Of a stretch of DNA of 34,502 bases, positions 1 through 6,217 are shown one piece after another. The notes below the pieces were generated by a model, which did no database searches, had not been told where the DNA came from, and was given only the letters and a program-made list of their open reading frames with translations. Origin of the DNA: a virus. The stretch covers positions 1-34,502 of IMG/VR virus record IMGVR_UViG_3300017598_000208; one strand, written 5' to 3'. How positions within the stretch are numbered: the first letter of the stretch is position 1; every line of letters starts with the position of its first letter. Made by a program: the position numbers and the translations under genes.

Positions 1-72
1 CTCATCACAAAAAGAGTGAACGGAAATAGTCTGTCTACCGCACCAGTATCTAAAAGCCCCAATCCATAACAT
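1..72 (-). CDS. Small conserved phage protein, N-terminal part (crosses the contig ends)
   Basis: This is the first part of an 84-residue reading frame that starts at the ATG at 72 and leaves the window at position 1. The reading frame continues unbroken at 34502 once the shared 10 bases are counted once. The N-terminus reads MLWIGAFRYWCGRQTISV. The aromatic/Gly-Arg pattern (FRYWCGR) resembles a small phage family whose members often begin MIWIRAFRYALGRRSY; that is family recall, not a search result. Function is unknown. The ribosome binding site is weak. The gene sits in the leftward operon after the DUF3310-like gene, 77 bases downstream of its stop. Confidence 0.72.
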   Translation of the reverse strand, partial: MLWIGAFRYWCGRQTISVHSFCDE

Positions 73-149
73 GTTTTTTAAGTCTTCATTCAAACTCAAT
101 CCTCCATTAATTATTACAATCAAAAAAAACACTTACAGCCTGCTATTTT

Positions 150-401
150 CTATTCGTTATCTGTATTTCTGTTACTTTCCAGCCTTTCTATTAACTTATT
201 CAGATACCATTGCGCTTTCTTCGCATCCTCAAGCCCATTCTTGCCCCACATGCGGGTAATGTATTCCCATGCCCTAGACCAATCATCTGCTTCTGAGAGC
301 GTCACACCTTCTGCTTTAGCAAGTATCGCGTGCCTAACATCGTAGACTTCAACGCCTGGTAGCAGTTGGTAATGGCTTGGATTGTTCACTGGATCTCTCA
401 T
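150..401 (-). CDS. DUF3310-like phage protein
   Basis: An 83-residue protein beginning MRDPVNNPSHYQLLPGVEV. The DPVNNPSHY opening and the later helix DAKKAQWYLNKLIERLE are the hallmarks of the DUF3310 family found near phage replication and metabolism genes. The molecular role of that family is not established. I chose the ATG at 401 because its A is the last base of the preceding gene's TAA stop (TAATG), a coupling used repeatedly in this genome, and because family members begin at this motif. An in-frame GTG at 413 would add four residues. It is the third gene of the rep operon. Confidence 0.8.
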   Translation of the reverse strand: MRDPVNNPSHYQLLPGVEVYDVRHAILAKAEGVTLSEADDWSRAWEYITRMWGKNGLEDAKKAQWYLNKLIERLESNRNTDNE

Positions 402-760
402 TATTCTTCCCACTCTATTTTGATTGTTGCCGTTGCTTCTTTATCTGTAATTTCCCTTGCCTCTTTCTCGGTTTCAAATATAAAACCGGCTGTCCGCCCT
501 GGATATATATTAATCCAGCCAGTACATTTGACCGGAGCCATGAATAGATCGACTGGACTTTCCCGTCCATAAGCCATCAATAAACATCCATTTAGATCAA
601 ATGTTATTGGATTAATGAAGGGCTCAGCAGCATCAACAACACCGACAATCACCTCTTTTTTATTATTTAGCCTAAACTTATGAAGTTGAGTCACTTCCCG
701 TCCGTCCCGCGTCACAACTTTAGCGCCGGCAAGCGCTTTTTCTAAATCAAACTCTTTCAT
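401..760 (-). CDS. Conserved phage protein of unknown function (119 aa)
   Basis: Begins MKEFDLEKALAGAKVVTRDG and continues with beta-rich sequence and a central segment DLFMAPVKCTGWINIY. I recognise this as a small protein that is widespread in phages of proteobacteria and usually lies among accessory or regulatory genes, but I know no function for it. There is no membrane segment and no cysteine cluster. Its ATG overlaps the TGA of the RepL-like gene (ATGA) and its TAA overlaps the start of the DUF3310-like gene, so it is translated in coupling with both. Confidence 0.75.
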   Translation of the reverse strand: MKEFDLEKALAGAKVVTRDGREVTQLHKFRLNNKKEVIVGVVDAAEPFINPITFDLNGCLLMAYGRESPVDLFMAPVKCTGWINIYPGRTAGFIFETEKEAREITDKEATATIKIEWEE

Positions 761-1152
761 ATTATTTCAACCTTTTCTATTTTTCCGCTTTTTGAATATT
801 CGGTAGTCCAAGTTATTTTTTGGACTCTTGACCAGTCTACTTTTACAGCATATTTTTTGTTTACCCTGTATTCGCCTTTAGCCATGCGTTCTATTAACTG
901 AGCTTTTACAAGGTGCTTTATATTATTGTTAAATGTCTGATTACATATTTCATTATCAGCAAGAAACCTGCGCTTTGTTGCTGTTCCGTAGCTGACTTCG
1001 TTAAATTCATTCATTTGTTTTATCATAAAGTTAAACATGCCAGCCTGAAGTCCAGACAGACCTTTTACTCGACAAAGTTCACCTATGTAAATTTTCACAA
1101 AACTTGGCTCCCTACTCTCTTCGCTTGTTTCTTCGTTAAAGTGCCTAGCCAT
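757..1152 (-). CDS. RepL-like winged-helix protein, candidate replication initiator
   Basis: A 131-residue protein. Residues about 15-70 (FVKIYIGELCRVKGLSGLQ onward, then MFNFMIKQMNEFNEVSYG) form helices followed by a helix-turn-helix (NQTFNNNIKHLVKAQLIERM). A beta-wing follows (GEYRVNKKY) and then VDWSRVQKI. Helix-turn-helix, LVxxxLIxR, GxYxxN and a trailing W is the pattern of RepL-type plasmid initiators; the assignment is by pattern only. It is the first gene of its operon and has a strong promoter directly upstream. Iteron-like repeats lie 60-390 bp beyond the start, the usual arrangement for a self-regulating initiator. It could instead be a transcription factor. Confidence 0.5.
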   Translation of the reverse strand: MARHFNEETSEESREPSFVKIYIGELCRVKGLSGLQAGMFNFMIKQMNEFNEVSYGTATKRRFLADNEICNQTFNNNIKHLVKAQLIERMAKGEYRVNKKYAVKVDWSRVQKITWTTEYSKSGKIEKVEII

Positions 1153-1186
1153 TGTTATACCCGTATTTAGTTATTTGGTGAATAAT

Positions 1187-1214
1187 ATTATACTCCGGTA
1201 ATATCTTTTATCAA
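1187..1214 (-). promoter_or_regulatory. Promoter of the rep operon
   Basis: On the minus strand: TTGATA at 1214-1209, a 16-bp spacer, then TATAAT at 1192-1187. Both hexamers are near or at the sigma70 consensus. The promoter lies 35 bases before the RepL-like start codon and is flanked by GTATAAC repeats at 1154-1160 (complement) and 1215-1221, consistent with autoregulation. Confidence 0.72.
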
Positions 1215-1287
1215 GTATAACGAAGTCTGTTTTTTTGAGTATAACCGTTTTCGCTTATACCGCCTACAAGTATAACAAGTGTTCTAT

Positions 1288-1350
1288 AGAGTGCTTATGT
1301 TGTGTTTGACAGAGTGATTGCTTATACCTGCTAGAGTGATAACAAGTGTC
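1288..1350 (+). repeat. Iteron-like array A (AGAGTG, 22-23 bp period)
   Basis: AGAGTG begins at 1288, 1311 and 1333, spaced 23 and 22 bp, about two helical turns. The unit at 1333 continues GTGATAACAAGTGTC, a near copy of GTATAACAAGTGTTC at 1270-1284, so the GTATAAC elements and the AGAGTG array share sequence. Confidence 0.5.
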
Positions 1351-1454
1351 TTGATGAGTTATAGTTTTTAACTGTAGGCCGCGCCAGTATTGGGCTGGTT
1401 CCTCTGTTTATCTTAAATCTATCTTATCCCTTAATCATTTCACTACTATCAGTA

Positions 1455-1540
1455 AAAAAGGTCGCGACACCGTAGTCCTATTATTTCGACTAATTTTCTC
1501 GTAATGGGCGCGACACCGCACTAAAAAGGTCGCGACACCG
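1455..1540 (+). repeat. Iteron-like array B (GTCGCGACACCG)
   Basis: The 18 bases AAAAAGGTCGCGACACCG occur exactly at 1455-1472 and 1523-1540. A third copy of the core, GCGCGACACCG, lies at 1508-1518. A degenerate CGAC at 1487 keeps the phase: CGAC starts at 1465, 1487, 1511 and 1533 (spacing 22, 24, 22). The core contains the palindrome GTCGCGAC. Confidence 0.6.
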
Positions 1541-1799
1541 CCTATTTTTTGGTACGCTTTTTTATAGTTATCAATAGGTTATGGCAACTTGCCCTCTGTA
1601 TCTATTACTTAGTCATATATCAATCATCGCCATACCTATTGTTTTCCTTCTCCAATACCTGTCATAAGCCAGTCAACTATCTCAATGTAAACTGTTCCAA
1701 AGAAAAGCCATGTAGTTTTTACTTCAACTCTTCATGCAAGTCAGGCATGGATAAAAGGCCGCGTCATTCACTCATTGGCAAAGTGCTTTTGATTTTTGC

Positions 1800-1829
1800 A
1801 GGCACAAAAAAGCCCGCATAAAGCAGGCT
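1800..1829 (-). terminator. Rho-independent terminator of the left accessory operon
   Basis: Read leftward, AGCCTGC-TTTAT-GCGGGCT is followed by TTTTTTG: a 7-bp stem with one mismatch, a short loop and a U-run. It lies 35 bases after the stop of the Zn-ribbon gene. The same 30 bases recur exactly at 33265-33294. Confidence 0.85.
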
Positions 1830-1832
1830 GGT

Positions 1833-1860
1833 TAGACATTTTAGACATTAGCTAGACATT
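1833..1860. repeat. Three short TAGACATT direct repeats
   Basis: TAGACATT occurs at 1833-1840, 1842-1849 and 1853-1860; the last two share the longer unit TAGACATTAGCT. They sit between the stop of the Zn-ribbon gene and the terminator. They may be simple slippage repeats or a protein-binding site. Confidence 0.4.
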
Positions 1861-1864
1861 AGCT

Positions 1865-2098
1865 TTACCATTCAATTCCAGCTACATCAAAAGTAACGCT
1901 GCACTCAGGACAAGTAGCAGAACACTTAAAATTATTATGGGCATCAATCCATGATGTTTCTGGTAGCACTTGATTCAGCAGCCATCCTTCTTCATTGAGA
2001 TCAGTGTCCTGTATTAGATCAAAATGGTGGGCACATTCAGGACAATCTATTATCAACTTAATGCTTAGAAATGGCTTTACTGGCTCGTTAATACTCAT
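1865..2098 (-). CDS. Small zinc-ribbon protein (77 aa)
   Basis: Contains two CPEC knuckles, IIDCPECAHHFDL at about residues 17-29 and ATCPECSVTFDV at about 61-72. This is the standard four-cysteine arrangement of a zinc ribbon that binds nucleic acid or a protein partner. A CSA cysteine lies just before the second knuckle. No further domain is visible, and the specific role is unknown. The start overlaps the upstream stop (TAATG). This is the last gene of the operon before the terminator. Confidence 0.65.
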   Translation of the reverse strand: MSINEPVKPFLSIKLIIDCPECAHHFDLIQDTDLNEEGWLLNQVLPETSWIDAHNNFKCSATCPECSVTFDVAGIEW

Positions 2099-2292
2099 TA
2101 TTTATTCCTCAAATTGAATTTATCAGCATATTCTCTAAGTCTGGTATTTGCTGCCTGCCTGCCACACTCCTCGAACACCCTTGAATACTTCACACAAGCC
2201 CCCTGACGCCATGCCTGCGGAAGTCTGGCTAATTGGCGCTTGATGTAGCCGCTGTCGTCGTAGTCGCCTTGAAAGCGTGACTCAGGCAGCAT
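2098..2292 (-). CDS. Small hypothetical protein (64 aa)
   Basis: The protein is basic and helical, beginning MLPESRFQGDYDDSGYIKRQ with a later segment YADKFNLRNK. I do not recognise a family. The start is taken as the ATG at 2292, whose A overlaps the TGA of the methyltransferase-like gene (TGATG). An upstream TTG at 2295 is also in frame but less likely. Its position between the methyltransferase-like and Zn-ribbon genes suggests a DNA-related accessory role, which is inference only. Confidence 0.6.
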   Translation of the reverse strand: MLPESRFQGDYDDSGYIKRQLARLPQAWRQGACVKYSRVFEECGRQAANTRLREYADKFNLRNK

Positions 2293-2888
2293 CAAGAGCT
2301 ACCCCATTGAATAGCCATTGCATCAGCTATGCCATGATAAGTAGTACTGCGTATCTTCCAGCGATCTTTTGACGGCGGTAAATAGAGCATCCTTTCGCGC
2401 TCTCGTTTTGGCAGTAACATCATTTCATCAAAAACATTATTCGTTTCAGTAAGCGGCTCCAAGTTATGCAAGTAAAGCCCGGTCTTTTTTTGTTCAGTAT
2501 GTCCAAATTGATATGGCTGCACATAACTTGGTTTTGGGAACCCTCCCTGCCTTGGAAGGACGCCGACCGGATTTTCAAAACAAACCCTTTTAGAGACTTT
2601 TTTGCACGCTTCCCATAGCTTTTTAGTCCATTCAACAGCATCAAGTCGCTCTTGATATTTTGGCATCCCTTCACCATACCAAGCATTCCCAGAAACCGCT
2701 AAAGCTGTGCAAGGTGGGTGCATGATAATCAAATCCCAGTCTTCTTTTAGCATTTCGTAAACGTCACCCTGAAAGTGAGGTCCTGGTTTATCTGTTGGAA
2801 GTAGATCGCAACTGATAGCATCATGATCACGCAGAATAAAAGCATCTCTAACTGTTCCGCTGTACTCGCATCCAACCAATACTTTCAT
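2292..2888 (-). CDS. Minimal C5-cytosine-methyltransferase-like protein
   Basis: 198 residues on a Rossmann-type frame. A motif-I-like GCEYSG lies at residues 6-11, with an acidic residue in SCDLLP. HPPCTALAVSG begins at residue 57 and carries the Pro-Cys of the catalytic motif IV. FENPVG at 104-109 stands where ENV (motif VI) would be. Normal C5 methyltransferases are about 300-400 residues with a target-recognition region and QxRxR (motif VIII), and neither is clear here. Phages commonly carry such short versions next to replication genes, and their activity is often untested. No restriction enzyme gene is nearby. The start overlaps the upstream TGA (ATGA). Confidence 0.72.
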   Translation of the reverse strand: MKVLVGCEYSGTVRDAFILRDHDAISCDLLPTDKPGPHFQGDVYEMLKEDWDLIIMHPPCTALAVSGNAWYGEGMPKYQERLDAVEWTKKLWEACKKVSKRVCFENPVGVLPRQGGFPKPSYVQPYQFGHTEQKKTGLYLHNLEPLTETNNVFDEMMLLPKRERERMLYLPPSKDRWKIRSTTYHGIADAMAIQWGSS

Positions 2889-3391
2889 GCTGCCACCTCC
2901 TGAATATCTTTGCTTTGTTGCCAGTGTAATTGCCGCAAAACCGTGACAGGTTCAACGTGTACTCGCTCAATATCAATGCGATCCAGTTGCGCCTGAGTTT
3001 GAAATGTCTGGCAGATCCAACCCACATCAACAATATGTGCCTCTTGAGCTGTTGCCATAACACGCGCCCGCATCTCATCATAGACTTCAGCAAAATCATT
3101 CACTTTTTTATTCCGACATTGAACCTCCTCAGGCTCGATTGCTGTTGTGCCGTCAGCGAACATCAGCACAGCACGACAGCACACTAGCCAGTTATTTGTA
3201 CTACTGACAATTCTGTTCGCCACACGAGGCGTCAGAGCGTCCCACATAACACAAAGTTTAGTTTCAGCTTCAACAAATCTTTTACCGTCCTCCCCTGTGT
3301 TACTTTCCCAACTCCAAAGCCTGACATTTTGAAAGAATTTTGTGGCCCGTCTGTCGGCGTCGTGCTTTCTAACTCTTTTCTTTTTGCTCAT
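2885..3391 (-). CDS. Conserved hypothetical phage protein (168 aa)
   Basis: The N-terminus is strongly basic (MSKKKRVRKHDADRRATKFF). The middle is mixed alpha/beta (SWESNTGEDGKRFVEAETKL, then a helical ARVMATAQEAHIVDVG). The N-terminal charge suggests DNA or RNA contact, but I recognise no domain. It lies between the RHH-like regulator (TAATG overlap at 3391) and the methyltransferase-like gene (ATGA overlap at 2885-2888), so it is part of the same coupled operon. Confidence 0.65.
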   Translation of the reverse strand: MSKKKRVRKHDADRRATKFFQNVRLWSWESNTGEDGKRFVEAETKLCVMWDALTPRVANRIVSSTNNWLVCCRAVLMFADGTTAIEPEEVQCRNKKVNDFAEVYDEMRARVMATAQEAHIVDVGWICQTFQTQAQLDRIDIERVHVEPVTVLRQLHWQQSKDIQEVAA

Positions 3392-3540
3392 TATTTCATT
3401 TCCTTTTTATAAATAGCTATTACCGCCTGTGCAATTATCCCGCCCTTGGTGCTGACAGGTGCGCCTTCTTTTTTACGCTTCTTTGCCAGCTCGCTTAACA
3501 TTTGATCGGTGACTGAACTTATCGCTACATTTTGAGCCAT
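3391..3540 (-). CDS. Ribbon-helix-helix-like small regulator (49 aa)
   Basis: This short gene begins MAQNVAISSVTDQMLSELAK. A short strand (NVAISSV) is followed by a charged helix (DQMLSELAKKRKKEG), a turn with a Ser-Thr cap and a second helix (IAQAVIAIYKKEMK), the layout of an Arc/CopG-type ribbon-helix-helix dimer. The start has a good site upstream (AGGGGA). The stop overlaps the next start (TAATG). It is the first gene leftward of a divergent control region with several ATAGT half-sites, so it probably represses its own and the early rightward promoter. That role is inference from position and operator symmetry. Confidence 0.58.
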   Translation of the reverse strand: MAQNVAISSVTDQMLSELAKKRKKEGAPVSTKGGIIAQAVIAIYKKEMK

Positions 3541-3571
3541 TTCATTTCCCCTGCGTGATTGATTAGCCTGA

Positions 3572-3637
3572 ATAGTAACACAATAATTATAGTAATGTTA
3601 TAGAAAAAATACAGAAAAACTATTGACTATCTATAGT
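3572..3637. promoter_or_regulatory. Operator array in the divergent early control region
   Basis: Half-sites ATAGT or its complement ACTAT occur at 3572-3576, 3589-3593, 3619-3623, 3626-3630 and 3633-3637, with a variant ATAGA at 3600-3604. The last two form the palindrome ACTATCTATAGT (3626-3637), which overlaps the -35 hexamer and spacer of the rightward early promoter. The leftward -10 (TATAAT at 3591-3586) overlaps another half-site. Confidence 0.55.
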
Positions 3638-3651
3638 TATGCGCCCATAAT
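3623..3651 (+). promoter_or_regulatory. Rightward early promoter
   Basis: TTGACT at 3623-3628, a 17-bp spacer and CATAAT at 3646-3651 give a near-consensus sigma70 promoter. It lies 35 bases ahead of the first early gene, which has a clear AGGAG site. Confidence 0.78.
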
Positions 3652-3685
3652 TTATCTCACAAACTCATTAACAGGAGAATAAAAA

Positions 3686-3907
3686 ATGAAGTCAATTGAC
3701 GAACTAGCCAGAATTCAGAAGCGTGAACAAAAGCGTCTAGTGGGTGCTGTACTGTTTAGTTTTTTAGTGGTTACCATAGCCTGTGTAATGGCTAGTAATG
3801 CCGACTATCATGAGGAAGCAATGCAAGTAGGCGAGTATTGCGAAATGATATCACTTGGTCACTGGCCCGATTACGACAAATCTATTGATTGCGGAGGTGT
3901 GCAATGA
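3686..3907 (+). CDS. Small single-pass membrane protein (73 aa)
   Basis: First gene of the early operon. A charged cytoplasmic head (MKSIDELARIQKREQKRLVG) precedes one hydrophobic segment (AVLFSFLVVTIACVMA, about residues 21-36). A hydrophilic tail follows with two cysteines (YCEMISLGHWPDY, then DCGG). The YC..I.LGxWPDY tail recurs in small phage proteins of unknown function. It is preceded by ACAGGAG. Topology with the tail outside is likely but inferred. Its stop overlaps the next gene's ATG. Confidence 0.7.
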   Translation: MKSIDELARIQKREQKRLVGAVLFSFLVVTIACVMASNADYHEEAMQVGEYCEMISLGHWPDYDKSIDCGGVQ

Positions 3908-4242
3908 TTGATGTACCAATGTGGGAGCTTGACAAGCATCTTGCAGAAGAGGAAAAGCGACAAGACGAAGCAGAGTACCTTACCGACCTAACTGTTGATA
4001 TTGCTGACCGACTAATGAATGGCGACGAATTCAGATATTCAACAGGTGAGTATTTTGGATTTCACTCAATAATGGAATTGATTCAGGAAAACCGTGAGTT
4101 AGATAACCTTTTGTGCCAGGTAGCAGCAGGTCAAAACGTAAATAGTGAACTGTTCAAGGGATTGCTACTTGAACACGCATATGAAGTGGCTGCTGAAGTT
4201 GTGCCGCACTGGATAAAAGCGAGGAGTGAAGAAAATGAATAA
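3904..4242 (+). CDS. Hypothetical acidic protein (112 aa)
   Basis: Begins MIDVPMWELDKHLAEEEKRQ, strongly acidic and helical throughout, with no recognised domain. I chose the ATG at 3904 because GGAGGT (3892-3897) stands six bases before it and it overlaps the previous stop (ATGA). An in-frame TTG at 3889 lacks such a site. The 3' end overlaps the start of the annealing protein by 8 bases. A role in early takeover or recombination is only suggested by position. Confidence 0.65.
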   Translation: MIDVPMWELDKHLAEEEKRQDEAEYLTDLTVDIADRLMNGDEFRYSTGEYFGFHSIMELIQENRELDNLLCQVAAGQNVNSELFKGLLLEHAYEVAAEVVPHWIKARSEENE

Positions 4243-4990
4243 TCTTGAACTGTGGGAGTCATTCGGGAAAACTGACCCGAAGTACACTAAGGCCGCAAAT
4301 ATTGACGGAAACAAGCAAACCTCTCTTTCCGGCAACTACATGGTTAAACTGGCAACTGAAAGCCTTGGGGCTATTGGTGAGGGCTGGGGCTACCGTATTC
4401 TTGAAGAAAGGCTTGATAATACCAGGCCAATCATGTTGCTTGAAGATGGCAAAAAGGTAATGCTGAAAGATGGTGAGAATATTGTCTGGGAGCAGAATCA
4501 CACAATCTTAATTGAGCTGTGGCATGGATCAAAAGAGAATTATTTTTGTCAATTCGGTCATACGAAATTTCGATATATGAAAGCCGATGGCTCAAAAATG
4601 ATAGTCGACAATGAAGCGCCAAAAAAGTCCTTAACCGATGCTATGAAAAAGTGCTTATCTCTTATCGGCGTTTGTTCTGACGTATTTATGGGCGAATTTG
4701 ATGACGTTAGTTATCAGCAACTAGCAGCATTAGAAAATGATTTAAAAAAGGCAGATGATAAGGACGCTGAATTTATTAACAAAAAGAATGCTTTTACTGA
4801 GTTTATAGCAGACAAAGCAAAAGCAATGGAAATGTGCCCAAACTTCCAGGCTATGCAATCTGTTTACGGTTTAGCAGCTCAAAAGATAGACCGCGAAGCG
4901 CCAATTCTTGGCATTGATCCGGCAAACGCGAAAGCCACAATCGATGCTGTTTACTTTGAATTAGACAAAAAATTTAAGGAATCAAAATGA
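4235..4990 (+). CDS. Single-strand annealing protein, Rad52-like
   Basis: 251 residues. The segment LSGNYMVKLATESLGAIGEG near the N-terminus and SLTDAMKKCLSLIGVCSDVF in the middle match the DNA-binding core pattern of phage Rad52-superfamily annealing proteins. These contain a conserved DAxKKxLxxxG helix. The C-terminal third is a charged helical extension. Such proteins anneal complementary strands coated by SSB. It lies directly before Gp157 and SSB, as in many phage recombination modules. No partner exonuclease is evident. The ATG at 4235 has GAGGAG (4221-4226) eight bases upstream. It could instead be a divergent member of another annealing family. Confidence 0.7.
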   Translation: MNNLELWESFGKTDPKYTKAANIDGNKQTSLSGNYMVKLATESLGAIGEGWGYRILEERLDNTRPIMLLEDGKKVMLKDGENIVWEQNHTILIELWHGSKENYFCQFGHTKFRYMKADGSKMIVDNEAPKKSLTDAMKKCLSLIGVCSDVFMGEFDDVSYQQLAALENDLKKADDKDAEFINKKNAFTEFIADKAKAMEMCPNFQAMQSVYGLAAQKIDREAPILGIDPANAKATIDAVYFELDKKFKESK

Positions 4991-5484
4991 ATCTATACGA
5001 AATAACTGACGCAATGGCTGAAGTACAGCAGATGGCTGAGGATGGCGTGCCGCCTGAGCAGTTAGCGGATCAAATTGAATTATTGGATGGCGACTTTAAC
5101 AACAAAGCAGGATCAATTCTTTATGTTATCGCTAACCTTAAAGCTGAAGTTGAAGCTGCCAAAGCTGAAGAGAATAGACTGATTGCTAGACGCAAGACAA
5201 GAGAGAATTCTATCGCCAGGTTAAAAGAATATCTCCTTGCCAACATGCAAAACATTGATCTTAAAAAGGTTGATAATGGCGTAATGACGGCTAGTATCAG
5301 AAAAGGCGTTCAGGTCGCTCAGATTGATAACGAGGACTCTATACCCAACGAGTTTAAGCTGATCAAAACTGTCGTTGTAACTGATAAACGTGAACTATTG
5401 AAAGCGTTAAAAGCATTGCCGGTAGGTGAATCGATTGATGGCGCTCAAATGGTTCAAGGGAAAAATACTCTAACATTGAGATAA
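4987..5484 (+). CDS. Gp157-family phage protein
   Basis: 165 residues. The N-terminal part (MNLYEITDAMAEVQQMAEDG) and the long central helix (KAEVEAAKAEENRLIARRKT) precede a domain with IPNEFKLIKTVVVTDKRELL. This is the typical sequence of the Siphovirus Gp157 family, which sits beside annealing proteins and SSBs in phage genomes and is linked to resistance or recombination functions without a defined reaction. The central helix is probably a coiled coil. The start overlaps the upstream TGA (ATGA). Confidence 0.82.
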   Translation: MNLYEITDAMAEVQQMAEDGVPPEQLADQIELLDGDFNNKAGSILYVIANLKAEVEAAKAEENRLIARRKTRENSIARLKEYLLANMQNIDLKKVDNGVMTASIRKGVQVAQIDNEDSIPNEFKLIKTVVVTDKRELLKALKALPVGESIDGAQMVQGKNTLTLR

Positions 5485-5488
5485 AAAT

Positions 5489-5692
5489 ATGAGTGAAGAA
5501 AATAAAAATATATCTAGGGATGATGTTTATCTTGGCACAGGGTTTATGCAAGGTCGAAAGCACATCAAAGTAGATAACTGTGGAATACCTCACAACTGCT
5601 TGCATGAGCTTGTAGACTGGGCTGAAAAATACAACCTGACACTTATCGCAACTGGCGAACTTGAAGAAATTTTAACTAAATATTTTAAATAA
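5489..5692 (+). CDS. Small hypothetical protein (67 aa)
   Basis: An acidic protein that begins MSEENKNISRDDVYLGTGFM, with a central NCGIPHNCLHELVDWAEKYN and a helical C-terminus. There are two cysteines and two histidines in the middle, but their spacing does not make a clear metal site. I do not recognise it. It lies four bases after gp157 and 10 before the SSB gene, so it is part of the recombination segment. Confidence 0.6.
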   Translation: MSEENKNISRDDVYLGTGFMQGRKHIKVDNCGIPHNCLHELVDWAEKYNLTLIATGELEEILTKYFK

Positions 5693-5702
5693 GGAAAAAA
5701 TT

Positions 5703-6182
5703 ATGCACTCCATTACAGGTAAATTAAACAAACCAGCTCGACAATTCCAGGCCGGTGAATCAACAGGTTTCGGCGTTCGTTTGGGCGTAAAATACCGCGA
5801 CCCGAAAACCAAGCAAGACGACTGGACCAATTACCAAGCTGTCATCTTTGCAAAGTCACCCGGCCAAATCCAATTTTATCAGAACGCGCTCATTGAAGGC
5901 GCGGTTATTGAAGTTAGCTGCGAACAATTAGCAGTTGATAGCTTTGATGGAACGAACGGAACGATATTAACTATAAACATGCTGAACGCTCGACTAGGAT
6001 ATATTCACACCGGAAATCAGCAACCTCAGCAACAGGCTCAACAACAGCCACGATATCAACAACAGGCCCAGCAACCACAGTATCAACAGCCACAGCAGCA
6101 AGCGCCTCAATATCAACAACCACAAAACGCGCCGCAGCAGCCACAACAAGCTCCAGTTGATGATGGGGACATCCCTTTTTGA
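5703..6182 (+). CDS. ssb: Single-stranded DNA-binding protein
   Basis: 159 residues. Residues 1-100 are beta-rich and consistent with an OB fold (TGKLNKPARQFQAGESTGFG, then DDWTNYQAVIFAKSP). A glutamine/proline-rich linker spans about residues 105-150. The protein ends DDGDIPF, the acidic-aromatic tip by which bacterial SSBs recruit partner proteins. It would coat single strands made by the helicase and hand them to the annealing protein encoded two genes upstream. The N-terminal domain is divergent from bacterial SSB, so the call rests on the tip, the linker and the context. Confidence 0.85.
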   Translation: MHSITGKLNKPARQFQAGESTGFGVRLGVKYRDPKTKQDDWTNYQAVIFAKSPGQIQFYQNALIEGAVIEVSCEQLAVDSFDGTNGTILTINMLNARLGYIHTGNQQPQQQAQQQPRYQQQAQQPQYQQPQQQAPQYQQPQNAPQQPQQAPVDDGDIPF

Positions 6183-6217
6183 TCTAATAGACAGTCTTTT
6201 TATAACAGGAATAAACC

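Larger units (their letters stand above)
1153..1864. other. Gene-free control region, candidate replication origin
   Basis: About 700 bases with no credible gene on either strand; open frames here are short and lack ribosome binding sites. The RepL-like side holds the rep promoter and clustered GTATAAC/CTTATAC motifs (1154, 1215, 1239, 1254, 1270, 1321). Then come AGAGTG repeats at 22-23 bp intervals (1288, 1311, 1333) and GTCGCGACACCG repeats (1461-1540). From 1541 to 1799 I see only AT-rich sequence without structure. The stretch ends with a terminator (1800-1829) and three TAGACATT repeats (1833-1860). Iterons beside an initiator gene are typical of theta-replicating plasmid origins, but no DnaA box is evident here. 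Confidence 0.5.

Noticed and set aside
1549-1821. Rightward 90-codon open frame
   Set aside because: It runs through the iteron side and the terminator, has no ribosome binding site and reads as low-complexity hydrophobic sequence; a chance frame.
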